Shown: positions 1 through 13,588 of the stretch, one piece after another
Position numbering within the stretch: position 1 is the first letter of the stretch
Layout: every line of letters starts with the position of its first letter
Assembly (NCBI GenBank): GCA_007922225.1
Contig: ML679966.1
Coordinates: forward strand, 37,911,943-37,975,942
Direction of reading: 5' to 3'
DNA: 64,000 nucleotides
Origin: Emydura subglobosa
Taxonomy: Eukaryota; Chordata; Testudines; Chelidae
Notes under the pieces: generated by a model
What the model was told of the DNA's origin: nothing
The model's input: the letters and a program-made list of their open reading frames with translations, nothing else
Database searches by the model: none
Made by a program: the position numbers and the translations under genes

Positions 1-1514
1 TAAGCACCAGTAGACTTCAATGATCCTTGGATCAAGCCCTAAAATATCTTAGTAGGCAAAGTGCATAAATGGTAATATAGAAGACATTTTACAAGTTCTC
101 TTTGTAAGATAAGGTTTTCAAAATCACCTATCTGACTTGGAAGCCTAACTCCCATTTGCAAAAATGCCAGATTCACAAAACCACATGAAACTTAGGCTCC
201 GAAGTCACACAGACACTGTTGAAAATGTTATCCATTATCTTTTAAGAGATGCTTAATATTTAGTTGCGATTGACTTTTAATGGCATCATTAAAAACAATC
301 TGTTTCTTTCTTTAAACTGGGGTCATATATTTTAATGTGTGGCAGTGTATGATATTCAATATTATGAAAGATAGGATCAAAATAAAAATGAATTGTTGTA
401 ATTCTACAGCAAGACATTTGGACCAGTTTGGAAGTTGCATATACATATCAGATACTGTCAGGTATGTAAGTGACTCAATATGCACATACAAAGCCCTTCC
501 AATATTTGCTTGCTTTGTAAGCCTCAGGGCAACTCCCATGCTCAGAGAATATCAATCCTCCCATATGACATCACCCTACCATCACCAGCATTGCCATAGC
601 AACAGAGCATGATCCTCCACAACGTTCAGTCATTCCTTCCTGGGGACCTGATGGAAGCAAAGTGCCCCAGAGCTTGCAAATGGTTGTGGTCATGATCCCA
701 CGATCCTGTGGATGAAGGCCATGGATGAAAACCACCCACTTCCTTAACCTGTATGTATAGTTTGCATATCACCTTTTTCAAAATTTTACCTTCCAAATGC
801 ACAGAGAGCTGACACAATAATCCACAATATGCTCTTTCTTGTGCACTCTGGGATGCTGCTAATTCTGTGTTAGATATTTTCTTGTTAAGTCCCTAAGAAA
901 GTTAGTCCACAAATACTGTACTTTTGACCATTTTGAAAAAATGGGTGAAAATGTTTCTGTGATTTGGGATAAAGACAAAAAAATGCAAGTAATTCATGAA
1001 GGGCCCAATTGTGCTGGGCTTGTGCAGCCATACAGGATAGTTAGAGCCCCTTTATCATGAAAGCCTACACAGGAGAGTAATGAGGGTAGCAGTGCATGGG
1101 AAGGCTGCAACTTTTGTGAGAGGCTACCGTGCCTCCCCAGACACATGTATAAAAAGGTGATGGGAGGAGGATGAGAAGAACCAAGACCATTGGCCAATAT
1201 AGCTGTGCCAGCGCTGCCTGGGGATGCACACTGCACCAGGTATAGGCCTTGCACTGGACGTTCCTTTCGCAAGAACAAGGAGGAGGCAGATTTCTTTAGC
1301 GCTCGTGGCAGGGCTACAATTAAGCCCTAAATAACGAGAGAGTAAAAAGTTTAAGATTGTTTACCCAAAGTGTTACCAATCTATCTTTTATAACTGATAT
1401 TTCTCACCTGATGGTTGCTCTTTTTTCTATTGATGAATTACTGCTCTACAATCATTTGCTGACCTACATATTAATTTATGCCACCTGGTGCAAACTTTGA
1501 GTCTTGAATTTTCC

Positions 1515-1593
1515 AAGGAGCTTAATGGAGTTGGCTGCTCAAATGGCATTGAAAATTAGTAGGTGTTAGGCACCTAACTCCATTAGGCTCCTT
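1515..1593. repeat. Palindromic short repeat (18-bp stem)
   Basis: The arm AAGGAGCTTAATGGAGTT at 1515-1532 pairs with 1576-1593 with a single G-T wobble, leaving a 43-nt loop. The words AACTCCATTAGGC and TTAGGCACCTAA are typical of the short palindromic elements common in sauropsid genomes. Probably a MITE remnant. Confidence 0.6.
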
Positions 1594-1809
1594 CAAAAAA
1601 ATACAAGTCTGAAATTAAAATAGATAAAGCAATTTAAATTCAATTTTTCCTCTCTTTTTCATTGTACAGTATATAAAACAAAAGTCTACTATTAGCCTGC
1701 ATCAACACATCTCCACATGTACCCCACACAGAAGACTTCATGGTTGATACAGAAAGGGGCTGTTTAATTAGTTACTATATATAGATACAGATAGATGTTT
1801 TTAAAAATA

Positions 1810-1945
1810 TAGATTTCATAGCATTTAAGGCAAGAAAAGACCATTAGATCATCCGGTCTGACCTCTGGTATATCATTAAATTTCACCCAATTATCCCTGT
1901 GTTAGGACAATAACTAGGGTTAGACTAAAGCATTTCAGTCTGCAG
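1810..1945 (-). repeat. CR1 LINE 3' fragment
   Basis: The + strand reads GACCATTAGATCATCCGGTC then TGACCTCTGGTATATCATTAAATTT-like text, the reverse complement of the 3' end of a CR1 subfamily. A second copy of the same subfamily lies at about 57.3 kb. 5'-truncated, no coding content. Confidence 0.65.
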
Positions 1946-3249
1946 GAGGATAAACTGTTGTGTGCCACTGGCAAAAAACAAGGGAGACAGGGGTACCCCA
2001 ATGTCTGATGCCCCTGAAATGGCAAGGAAGTTATTAGATGAGATATGCCCAGATGATGGACAGAAACATATAGACATATTTATGCGCTCACTCCCTCCCA
2101 CACACATATTGTTGTTTTCTTCTTTTTTGCCATGTTGAGATCCTCTTGTTTGTACTAAGCATTGTGTTGTGTCTAGAGGAATTTCTAGAGCTGCTGATCT
2201 AATACTGCTGTATATGAAATAGAAATGCTGGTACTGTGCATCTTCCAACTGACCTTCACGGTTAAATTGTGTAAGTCCCTTCTTCCTACCTTGTGAAGAT
2301 ATTCTGAATTGTATTTTACTTTAAAACATCTCTCTTCATTTTAAAAAGATTGCAATATGCTAATTCCAAATTCTCCATTCAGATTATGTTATATAAAGTG
2401 GACAAAGATAGTTGCACTACTCTCCTCATCCTGAAATTCTCCCACTCACAAGTATCCTTGGTTCTTACAGTAGCAAAATCTTGTCATTTCCTGTCACAAA
2501 TCCAGGTGTGACTCAGAGTTCCTTTGGTGTCTGAACAGACTGATGACACAAGACATTTCTAAAAGCTCAAAATGGCACAAAGCATTTCAAGCACATAGAG
2601 CATGTTAACATTTACAAAACAATTAAAACTGGCTTTCAAAAACTAACACATAAATACGTATAATATTCAAAAAATTCAAGCAAAGTAGTTGAACCAAAAA
2701 TACGAGAGAGAAAAAAAAAGATTTCTTTTGAACAATAGAGACAGAGTTAAGCATTCTATCAGGTAAAAAGAGTGATTTGTTTAGGCTACTGAGAGCTGTA
2801 GAAAATAGCACACTGTTCTCTCATATCGGATCAAAGAGAAGGAATTTTACTGAACTTACCTGAACCAGTTTGTGACTAGAGGTAAAACACTAACTGATTT
2901 TTCATCTCTTAAGGGTCCTTTTTGTTCCAATATCTATGCTTAGAAAGTACTGAAAAGCCAAAACCTGGGATGGAATCATAATACAATATCTCATATTCAT
3001 CTCCTACAATATGTGATCTGTAGTACTCAGTAGTTCACTTGACAAAGGACTTGGGCTTGCTATCCTTTCACCTGCAGTTCAACCAGCATTCTTTTCACTA
3101 GTAGACTGACTGGATGGTGTCTTTCACAATCTTAGGTTCTACAGATGCATTGTTAGTGGAATATTTTAGAGCCTGTATTTTCCTTGTCCTATTACCTCTG
3201 TGCCACTATGTGCACATCAGCAATCCAGCCTTCTATCAGGAAACTAGAG

Positions 3250-3770
3250 AAATCACACTTCAAACAACGTCACAGTTCCTCCAAATATGTATACCACATT
3301 TGTTAGGAATTCTCTCTTCCTGTTTGCTGGTAAATCCATGTTGACTGTCCTTAATTAAATCATATCTTTCTAGGAGCTCCCTGATTGTACACAATGAACA
3401 TTTTTTGTATCTGTCTCTTCCCTGCTGATGAGATTCAGGGTCTTTTCTACAATCTTTTAAAAATATTTTATTGCTGTTATTCTCCCATGTGTCTACCATT
3501 TGCAAAAGCCTTTAAAATGTAGCTGCTACTAGTCCTCTTCCCAGTTGATGCTTTCTTCAGAATTTTGGGAAGCATCCGCGTGGATCTGAAGTTTTGCCAA
3601 TCTATAGGTCTGCTCTCGATTTAAATCACCTTTGGTGGAACAATCCTTATTGCATTTACTTTTGCTTGTTCTATAGAGTTCATGTTAATTTTTGCCACTT
3701 TTCCTTCTGGACTTTGTGTGCACTGATGCTAGTTTCCAACTGAGAATCCTTAGCTGTGTACTACTGTACT
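3250..3770 (-). mobile_element. Divergent CR1/L3-like LINE fragment
   Basis: A minus-strand frame across 3260-3505 contains LIKDSQHGFTSKQ, which matches the reverse-transcriptase segment SQHGF...K of CR1-clade LINEs. The rest is shifted and interrupted. The copy is far more diverged than the CR1 copies at 4.7, 14.8 and 24 kb, so it is probably an older insertion. Limits are approximate. Confidence 0.5.
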
Positions 3771-4723
3771 TGCGGAACACCCAGTAACATCATACACGTA
3801 CATTTACATTATATGAGGATGACTCATTATGCTTGTGTATCACTGTGTTGAATTTATTGCTGTCAAACTGAAATGTAAACCCATCATTATCCTCCACCCA
3901 AAAAGAAATTTAAATTTACAATGCAGGCAGAAAGCTTCAGGCCACATTTTTGTGGGTGATTTAATATTTTTCTGGAGTGGTTTCCCATGGATGAAAGCTT
4001 TCCTAGCTCATAGGAGTCTGTTACCAATAAGGTTTGAGATGCATTGCACAGAAGAAATGACTGAATCTACAATTTCTTTCACAACTTCACCTGAATGCTG
4101 CTGCTTTGTGCTTAGATCTACTGACAACAGTGTTTGATGCTGATGCTGCAAAACTAACGTCCCCATCAGGGTAGATGCTGGTTTAAAATTTTGATGGCCA
4201 TGGATTAATGCAGCAAGAACATGAACTTATGGGGATGAAAAGTTTATTTTGGGGGTCGCATTATTCAAGTATTTTGTTCATAAAGACTATTTTATATACA
4301 GCATAACCTTCCTTTGCTGGCTATTTACTTTTATCTATTTTTCAGCCTCAAACATACACACAAATCTTATGAGTGAAATTATCTCCCCGTTGATTTCAGC
4401 GGGGTCAGGGTTTTATCTTGTGAGTCCAAGTTAAAAAATAAGAAAGCTCCAACAAATAAAACCAAGTTTAAATCCCTGCAAAATTATACATTCAGACATT
4501 TAACAATCCACCATTTCTAGTTAAATTAAGAACAAAAGCATCTGCTTAATCAACAGTAGAAAGGTTCTAATTTCCTCTGATTTTTTTCTCTCATCAATTT
4601 TAAAAATCTCCATAAACTTCTCAGTTGATTTTGTCTGTCATTTCCCACCTGAATGCAGCGGTAATGTCATCCAGTCCATTGCAAATTTAGTGGCATTATT
4701 ATGTAGTCATTGCAAACGCTGTA

Positions 4724-5390
4724 CATAAGAACATAAGAATGGGCAAACTGGGTCAGACCAACAATCTCTTTAGCCCAGTATCCTGCCCTCTGACTGTAGC
4801 CAGCGCCAGATGCCTCACAGAGAATGAACAGAACAGAGCAATTTATCAAGTGTTCCATCCCCTGCCATCCAGACCCAGCTTCTGGCAGTTGGAGGTTTAG
4901 GGATACACAGAGCATGGGGTTGCATCCCTGAGCATCTTGGCTAACACACATTGATGGACCTCTCTTTTTGAAACCCAGTTATACTTTTGACTTTCACAAC
5001 AACTTCAGGCAACAAGTTTCACAGTTTGGCTGTGCACTGTGTGAAGAAGTACTTCCTTTGTTTTAAACCTGCTGATTATTAATTTTGTCAGCTGATCCCG
5101 GCTCTTGTGTTATGTGAGGGGGTAAATAATTCCTTATTCACTTTCTCCACACAATTCATCATAATTTTATAGATCTCTGTCATATTCCTCTTATTCATCT
5201 CTTTTCTAAGATGAACAGTCCCAGTCTTTTTAATCTCTCCTTGTTTGGAAGCTGTTCCCTTTCCCTAATCATTTTCTCTGTACTTTTCAAAATTCTAATG
5301 CAACTTTTTTGAGATAAGGCAACCAAAACTACATACAGCATTCAATATTCAGTGCAGTTTCCACATAACCTAACAGTAAAGAATACAGTC
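4724..5390 (-). mobile_element. CR1 LINE, 5'-truncated 3' end
   Basis: Starts on the + strand with TAAGAACATAAGAATGGGCA, the reverse complement of the CR1 tail. It continues through the CAGACCAA...TAGCCCAGTATCCTG block and GTGTGAAGAAGTACTTCCTT, then AAGATGAACAGTCCCAGTC. It aligns by eye over its whole length with the copy at 14.8-15.8 kb. Only 3' UTR and the end of ORF2 remain. Confidence 0.85.
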
Positions 5391-7849
5391 ACTAAATACA
5401 TTGCTTTAAACAGACTGAATGTTCAGTATCTGTTTTGCCTTAAGGTAAGGATAAAGCTGTTGTGCATTGGCTTCAAATAGGATTCAGAGGGCTTTAATAA
5501 TGTTAATATATAGTGCTGACATTCATTATATGGCTTGATGTAATAAAATAGCATTCACTACAATACTTTGCTTTAGCTCACAGTAACTGGGTGCCATTGT
5601 ACACACTTTGGAAAACCAGTAATACAATGTGCTTGTGGTGTTTGTTCAATATGCTTTTATTATTCCGCCTATGATTCCAAGGACTCTGAAAGTAGAATTC
5701 CAAGATTTTTATCTACTCGCTACTCCACCCGAGTTCCACCTTGGGACATAGTGATATACTTTGCCCTGTAGCACCCTGTTTGTATGCATTACATTCAAAT
5801 CCATATATCCTTATCACTGAACCCATATTCTATAGTCTCTTCAGTCTCACCTATCTTCATAATTTGGGTTATGTTTTCATGCATAAATTATTCACAACCA
5901 AATTTTCAGTAAAAAACAGAAACAATGAAGTTCTTCTAAGATTTACCCTTCCTTTTTGTTAGCAGCTGAATTCTAAAAATTGAGATCTATAAAAGCATCC
6001 AAAGTTTGGGGGTGTTTGATTGTGAAGTTTCAGTTCAGCCCATTAAAGAGGTAACTCTCCACTGCAAAATCTGGATCCCTATCCAAGCTTAGATTTCAAA
6101 ATTCCAAAGTGTATTAGGGTATATGATTCTTTGGCTCAGGCCCATCTCAGGTTTACCAAACAGGCTCAATTATCCACTGTGTCTTAACTCCACAAGAGGC
6201 CAGTTGTGATTTCCTGATACACTGCCACCCAAAACCAGAACCAGTGAAAATTAGAGCTGCTGGATGTCTGTCTCTAGTCTCTGACATGTCCCCTCTGCAC
6301 ATACTACGGATGGTGTTATCAGCTGGCACAGGAGACAGTGGAGCTGCCATTACCAATTTTCCAATGGTTGAGAATTCTTCTGTGTAAGGGGAATTCTCCA
6401 CTGGTTGTTTAACTCTTACTACATAAAGGCCACTTTGCAATGTTAGAATGTTGCAGAGTGAAGTTAGATGACCTGAGAATCTAGCCCAGGATCTCCATTT
6501 TTATACTCACCCTCTGTAATGAAGGAATCAGATCCAAATAGTGAGCAGGATTTCCAAAGCCACATATGCAAAATGGATGCATATTTTTGTGTGTGCCCAT
6601 TTTGCATAAATATAAATGCAAGTTCAGATATATGCATACATACAAATGTATGACTATCACAAGTCAGGTGCATAGCTTTGAAAATCTAGATAACAGAATT
6701 TAAAATGTGACCTTTTTACTATTACTAGGATAATATTTTCTAATTTCTCAATATTTTTATTACCACAAAGGTTGGAGTTTTAAAAGTCATCCTGAAAGGT
6801 TAAAACTCCCTGTCAGGTTAAAAAAACAAGTCAGGTTTTTGGTCCATGCAAGCTTTGCCTGAGGAAGATTAGCCTTGCTCATTTAACAAAAGACTAAAGT
6901 AAACAAAAAGTCAAGTGTGGATGTAGAAAGCACTTTTTAAATTTTAAACTTGGCCAAATCAAAAGTGAATTTTACTAGACAACCAAAAAACACATCAACC
7001 ATCTAGGGACTATATGCTTGTCAAGCATCAGTTCTCCATCATCTTCCACTGCAATGGGAAAGATGTGGAAAAAAAGGGAGCAAACAATTTCATTCACTCT
7101 CATCAACATCTAAAGCATTTCTACAAAACATTTCCTAACACGCTCATTTGCAAATTGGTAACAAGCAAACCATACTTTAGTCAAAATGGTAGAAGTATCC
7201 AAAAATGATCCATTAAAATGTATGGACAACCTTAACTGCAGGTAACAAAACACACTCAGCCTACAGTACCCGCTGTAGAGAGAACTTATCATATAAAATG
7301 AATGGATTTGCTAGATCATCGTGACATTCAAATTGGTGTAAGTATAAAAGTATGAAAGAAAAATAATTATAATACTATAGAAGTGTATTTATGGTTGTAG
7401 AAAATAAATACCAAAGATTTTGAAAAATCCACTGAAGAATCTGTATGGGACAGATCCTCTACTCAGATCCCGTTCATTTGTTCCACTCAGGAGAGGCAGA
7501 AAGGAGCCAAACACTGGGTACAACAAAGAATTCCTCTGACAGATGCTGCTGGTGCAAGCCTAATGGATTTGTACTCTGAGTCTACTATCCCCATCCCTGC
7601 TTAGGAGGCATGTGAGGCAAGGAGAGGGCTTGGCAGAGCTCTGCTCCCCTATGTCTATGCTCCACTGGCAGATGATCAGATAAGGACCCTATATTAGTGG
7701 TGCACATTAGATGTGTGCTGAATCAGCTCTAACACTTGGGTAATGGGCTGGTCCTGAGGATCAGGATGTTGGGACCAGCTATCTGACCTGTACTCAGAAG
7801 ATCTCAGACACGGGAGAGAATCAAGCCATATGTGTTCATGTGACTAAGG

Positions 7850-8290
7850 ACTCACAATAATGCATACATAAAAAGATTGCAACTGTAACATTAGCATTTT
7901 CCAACTTTTGGTTGCTTAACTGTGCATATTTATCATTCTCAGAATATAGATTGTTTTGTATCAATGACCTGGCTGTGAAGCCAACTTCCCCCCTTTCTGG
8001 TGTCTCTGAAAGCATCCCCTCAGGCATATTTGGTGAAATATTGCAATTCTCTCACTCTCAGCCCAGGATCAGGGTACAACACCCTATGTGTGCCAACTCC
8101 TTATTGCCATGCAGATCTGATTGGTACTCCCTTTTGAGAGTCTGTGATCATTGATATAGTGACCAATAGCCTTCTTAAAAGACGTATTTAGCAAACAGAA
8201 CAAAGCAATGGAAAAAACTATTTCAAAATTAACAGCCTATATGTATATTTAGTCAAATCTAATCATATGCTTCACTACAAGCTGAGTTAG
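7850..8290 (-). repeat. LTR-like block, copy 1
   Basis: Resembles the block at 8380-8690 in the same order: CTCTCACTC, GGATCAGGGTA or GGATATAGAG, CCCTATGTGT or CCCTGTGTAT, GAGTCTGTGATC or GAGTCTATGTCC, CTTCTTAAAAGAC or CTTTCTTAACACAG, AACAAAGC, then ACAGCCTATATGTAT or ACAGTCAACATGCAT. No terminal duplication was found. Confidence 0.45.
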
Positions 8291-8342
8291 ACAGTGTCAT
8301 GGCTATAGGACTAGGAGCACTAGCAGCACCTTTGTCCCCTTT

Positions 8343-8348
<6 letters not shown>

Positions 8349-8376
<28 letters not shown>
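8349..8376. repeat. (TC)14 microsatellite
   Basis: Uninterrupted TC dinucleotide tract, directly bordering the second LTR-like block. Confidence 0.97.
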
Positions 8377-8379
<3 letters not shown>

Positions 8380-8380
<1 letters not shown>

Positions 8381-9500
8381 GTCAGGGTCTTGGGCCTTTA
8401 CCTGTTCTGGGGCAAAATTCCACAACTCTCTCACTCCTGGACTAGGCCACAGGATATAGAGCCCTGTGTATTCACTGTTCTCACACAGTAGGTCTGAATG
8501 AGGTTGGACACATGAAGCTCTTCTCTTTAGGAGTCTATGTCCTGAGATAGGCAGGAATCAGACAGCTTTCTTAACACAGAAATATTGTTTATTTTGCAGT
8601 AGGAACAAAGCGTCGGAGGAAAAAAATATTTTTAAAACTACAGTCAACATGCATGACTATCGTACCTAAGGTTTCTTCTAATGGTAACCGAAGAAAGGCC
8701 TAACTTCTTCAAGATGCCCCAGTGCCTGCGTCTCAGTCTGGTTCTCTATGAACAACTGCCACACATCTTTTGAGAGAGCGAGACCCTTTTAAAGCATCCC
8801 ATAGTTCCCAAAACCAGTCCCAAAATCAGCAGGAACTCAAGACACAGCCCTAGCGCCACTGATTCTGGCATTGTCCATTAACAATTCAAGCATTTACTAT
8901 GGGATGGCTTATTTTGAGCCATTCTTTTCTTTTCTGCCTATTTTTCCAGACAAACTCCTGCTTAGTTAAATCAATGTAGTCACATAGAAAATCCCTGGTA
9001 ACCACATCAACACACAGTATTAATAAATTATGATGATCTGTCACAGATGGGCTTTCTCCTTGTGTTATAAGAAAATAACAAAACCTTTGGCTTTCAGGAA
9101 GCCAAGGGAATTTTGGGAGATTTAGCCTCTTTCCAGTTTGTTTTCCAGAGCACACTCCATGTCTGTTCACCTGTCTCCTTTCAGGGGAACTCTAGATTCT
9201 CAAACATCTGTCCTCCTTATGTGTTCCTGAGTCCAATACCACACTGATCAATGGGTTTATTACAGGGTGAAGGTGTGAAGTCTTCCTTTAGCCTCAGACT
9301 GCCTTTTTTCCTAGTCACCCAGCCATCTGAGAGAATGCCCCTATGATGGTTTCTCCATTGTTTGGAAGCTAGACTCATTCAATCCTAAAGGCTTTCAATC
9401 ACAGGCCTGTCACTGTAGGAAGGAGCTGAAACTGTCTGCTTCCCTGACATTCCAAAACACCATCTCAGAAATCCTATACACAAACACTCATTTTTGGGGT
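8380..9500 (-). mobile_element. LTR-like block, copy 2, with flanking repeat-like DNA
   Basis: On the minus strand a TATA-like TTTAAAAGG near 8790 lies about 200 bp upstream of AATAAA near 8590, the spacing expected of an LTR promoter and R region. The left end may be TGTCAGGG at 8380. The right end is unresolved; 8880-9500 may be internal sequence or a further repeat. No clean target duplication was found, so LTR status is an inference. Confidence 0.4.
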
Positions 9501-12500
9501 ACAGATCAATATTATTTATTGAACACTGCCATATTCATCAGAACTGAACTTTTGCTTTTTTTATCTGGATTGAAAGCTGGGTTCACCAGGTTTGCAGGAG
9601 TCCACTAATTTTACTTAAATTTCACTCAGCCTCTATTTGGAATTTTTATTTTTTTACAACCACATCAAACATAGCAATTTTTCTAGTGCCACCTGTGATT
9701 TAGCTGAGTAAGCCAGGTGAATGTTATTAAGTGCTTCCCGTACTCCTCACCACTTCCCCCTCCAAAATGCATTCATTTTGAATGATGATCTTTCTCTGGG
9801 CCTGGCAAATCCAAGATCCTCTCTTTCATTGATACTGAAATTTCTAGTCAGCCTTTGAAGACACTATATATATTTCTGCTATCATTACAACATATATCAA
9901 ATAATCATTTATTTCTCTATATTTCAGTATTTGTTATAAATGTTTTAAATATATTCTTACAACCTCATTTGTAATTCACAAATATTCCTCATTTTCTCAT
10001 ATTTCTGTCATATTCCCTTTTAATAGCCTTAAGCCACATTTCTACTTTAACAGCACATTTTAACTATTTTATATTAGCCCTTTCTATATTATTTCAAACA
10101 CTTGCAGGCCTACACGACAGTGTTAAAATCAAAATGAAGAGATCTATTTTCTCTCCTGCATGTTTATTGTGAACGGAAACTAAAATATAAGGGCGTGGAC
10201 AATTATTAGCATTTAAAGTACACCTCAAAGCTCTGATGCTGCCTCCATTGAAGTTAATGGCAAAGCTCTAACTACTTCCATGGGAGCATAATTGGGCCCA
10301 ATATTCACAAGAACATTTAATCTATTATAATAAAAATGATATGTCATTGCTAACAGATTTTTTTTTAAATCTAAGACTACTTTGGTATGAAACTACATTT
10401 CAACTATGCATGCCCTGCAAGTAATCTGAAAATGTTTCTGATCAGATCTTGATATACTTACTTTCTCTTCCTCTCTACCTTTGTGCCTTTTATAACTGTA
10501 TATTTTCTCCTGAAGATGCATGGGAGGATAAAATGGCCTCTAAAATTTTTACATCTATTTTTTCATCAACCCAAACAGCATTTCCCGCTAGCCAACTTGT
10601 CAAACTTTTATTTCAATAGTCTATGACTCCAGTCATGCAGCAAACAAATATGCTTGAAATATGGGAACAAATAAAGTGACTGTCAACAAATTAGATCAAC
10701 TCAAACAGTGTACAGCCATGAAAGTCCATGGTCCTAAAGAGTTACATGCCTCAAAAGATGATGGAGCCAGTGGAATTTTTTAAACACTACTGCCCCAACT
10801 TCATTAAACACATTGATTGACACTTTCTTACTCACTTTTTTTTTTTTTAAAGAAAAACAGAATATTTTTCTAATAAATACTCAATCATTCATAAAACCTC
10901 CATTTCTTTCAGAAAGACTTGGGGACCAAGGCAAATACAATGCTAAAAGCAGACCATACAATTATCTATTGCAACAGGAGGGTGTCAAAAATAAACAAAC
11001 TAAACAAGTAAATAAAATAACCCCAGATACAATAGTTAAGATGGTTCTGAGGCAGTTATTTTTGCCAGAACGGAAAGTAATATTTTAATTCACCAACTAA
11101 TTTAGAATGGGCTTTGTAGTAAAATTTAGTTACAATTTGACCATTTGCTGCAGTTGTAAAACACAATCTGATTTGATTGTAGGACAAGAGATGGTTTCTC
11201 TCTAACACTTTATTAAAATGTAGCTGTTACTGCTAGAATTGGGCAGCTTAATTTGCAAATTATTCCTTTCCATACCCATTATTTTACACACACTATAAAA
11301 CACAAAGACTTAGCTGATATTTTAAAAATCTTTGAACACACCTAGAACACATCAAAAGTTACTCTGGTTGTTTTTAGCATTTGTGGAGAGGCTGAGGGGA
11401 AGGTTGTTGTGGAGTAAAGCACATAGCACAGAAGAATGTGCTAAGGAGTGAAATTTCAATGTAAACACGTTTTCCGTAATTTATAGAAAGACAAGCATCC
11501 CTGAGTTTCATGCCAAAAAGATTAAATGTTTAGTATAATTTGAAGAAAGCATGAAAAGCTTAGTGATAAGAGCACTCCTTTTTAAAGTGTGTGTATAACC
11601 TCTGAAAATAAATTCCTTCATGTACATAAACTGCTTTGCTGGTCATGTGAAATGCATGGAAGCCAAAAAATATGTCATTTTGTCCAAAGGAATCCCTTTT
11701 TATTAGATTGCTCCATAAAATGTAGCAACAGGACAACCAGAAGTTGGGCTCTTTGTTTAACACTGCTTACACAATCACTAAATAGGATTTCAGTAATAGA
11801 GATTTTTAAATAATCGACAACTTGTAGGCCAAATATGTCCTTAAACTTGGATCAAACTATATTGACACACAGGGAGAGGTTTCACAGAGAAAGAAGCAAA
11901 GTCCCTTACAGTAGAGTCTTGGAAATCAGTGTCAAATCGCATGCATCTTGCATAACACAAATACATTTTCAAGGTTTGTCACCCTTTCGTGCACAACTAA
12001 TGATATGTTTAATAATTAGTAAATAATTAACATTAAAGGGGGAAGAAAAACACCTTTTCACTTTGGACTGGGATTTAGGAAAGGTGGGGGATAGCGAAAG
12101 GGCCCACACGATTATAGAGCCAGGATATTCATTTGAGGTCAAGGACCTGGCTCTCTAGTACGACTGTGAAAGGTGTGTAACAGCGTGTGTGGAGTCAGCT
12201 GGGAGCTCCACTGCTGGGCTCTACTTCCCAGCCCCTTGGCAATATCCATGTTCCCCTTCTTCCTCTGCAGCCTCCCTGGGATGTGTTAAGCCTAGCAACA
12301 GGAGTCACAGGGCAAGAAAGGACAGCAGTCTTCCACAAAGGTTCACTGTTCTGTGAACCTCTGTAGTGAAAAATAAAGTGTGGCTCAGAAACCAAAACCT
12401 GGATGATTTATTGTGATTTAAAAAAAACAAAAACAAACATACATCCCTTGTTGGTTTTTCATAGTGTGAAGTCTTGTGTAAAATTTTGAAGGTGTGACTT

Positions 12501-13489
12501 TAAGATTGTTATGTTTTACCACCCAGAAAAGGTGGTAAGTCTTTGTGGAAAATTTGAAAAGGAGTGATTTTAAATGTTTCAGAACTCTGGAAAGAAGGCC
12601 CTAAAGACTGTGAAAAAGACCTAGAAAAAAAAGATTGTTCGGGTTGAAATATTCATTTCCGTGAATTATAATTCTTAATTAAGGGATTTTAACCATACTT
12701 TAGTGGAAAAACTAAACCCAGCCTTAACTACAGAACCACTAAGGTACCTCCATACACAATGTTCATATGAAGTGGTTTGATTCAGCCTGAGAACACCGAC
12801 ATTTAGGAGAACTTTGGACATATAGATTTATATATTTTATTAATCCATCAGCTCCCTAGAGAAAATTCTCTGAAGTAACCTCCCTGTCTTGTTGTTCTAT
12901 AATTTAAAATAAAAAAGGAAGATGTGAAGTTTTAAATTGGTCACAGGAATGCAAGCTTTCAGAACCTGCACAGTCTTTTACTCTTGTTGAGTGATAAAGT
13001 AGAAAAGAACCAACACAATTTAAAGACAAACAGAAAGCGGTGGTGGAGTGAGAGAGAAATATAAGTTCTATAAATTATATCAGCAAACTCTATATCACCA
13101 AGATTTTTAAATTAAACTTTGGCACCTGTGCAATGCGAGTGTGAATTATTTTCATTATTTAGTGAGGTTCTCAATAAGGTAAAGTGTCAATGACTATGTT
13201 GACTCCATTATTCTTAGTGGTAAAGGAACTGCAACTCCTATGCTCACCTTTTAATATAATATTTATAAAATTTCAAGGTTATCTATGAAGCTCCGTAATG
13301 GGGAAATCCATAAGAGTAATTTTTCTGGAAACAAAAATATAACTTCTGCCTCCATGTTTAGCTAGTCTTGGGAGTATGTGTATTAATTCATTTTCTCAAT
13401 TTCTGGTTTCACCAGTATGCCGCTGCTGCACTTTTCTTGCACAAAATAAGGCTCCTTGCATTCTAGATAGACAAATAAAGTTGTCACAA

Positions 13490-13588
13490 GTCTTGTAGCT
13501 TCTAGGGGTTAGTACTGCTTTGAGCAGGACGTTGGAGTAGAAGACCTCCTGAGGTCCTCCAAATCTAATTTTCTATGATTCTATGATA
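13490..13588 (+). repeat. CR1 LINE 3' end
   Basis: AGACCTCCTGAGGTCCTCC followed by TTCTATGATTCTATGAT is the classic CR1 3' UTR with its (ATTCTATG)n tail. About 100 bp, 5'-truncated, different subfamily from the ATTCTTATGTTCTTA-tailed copies. Confidence 0.8.
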
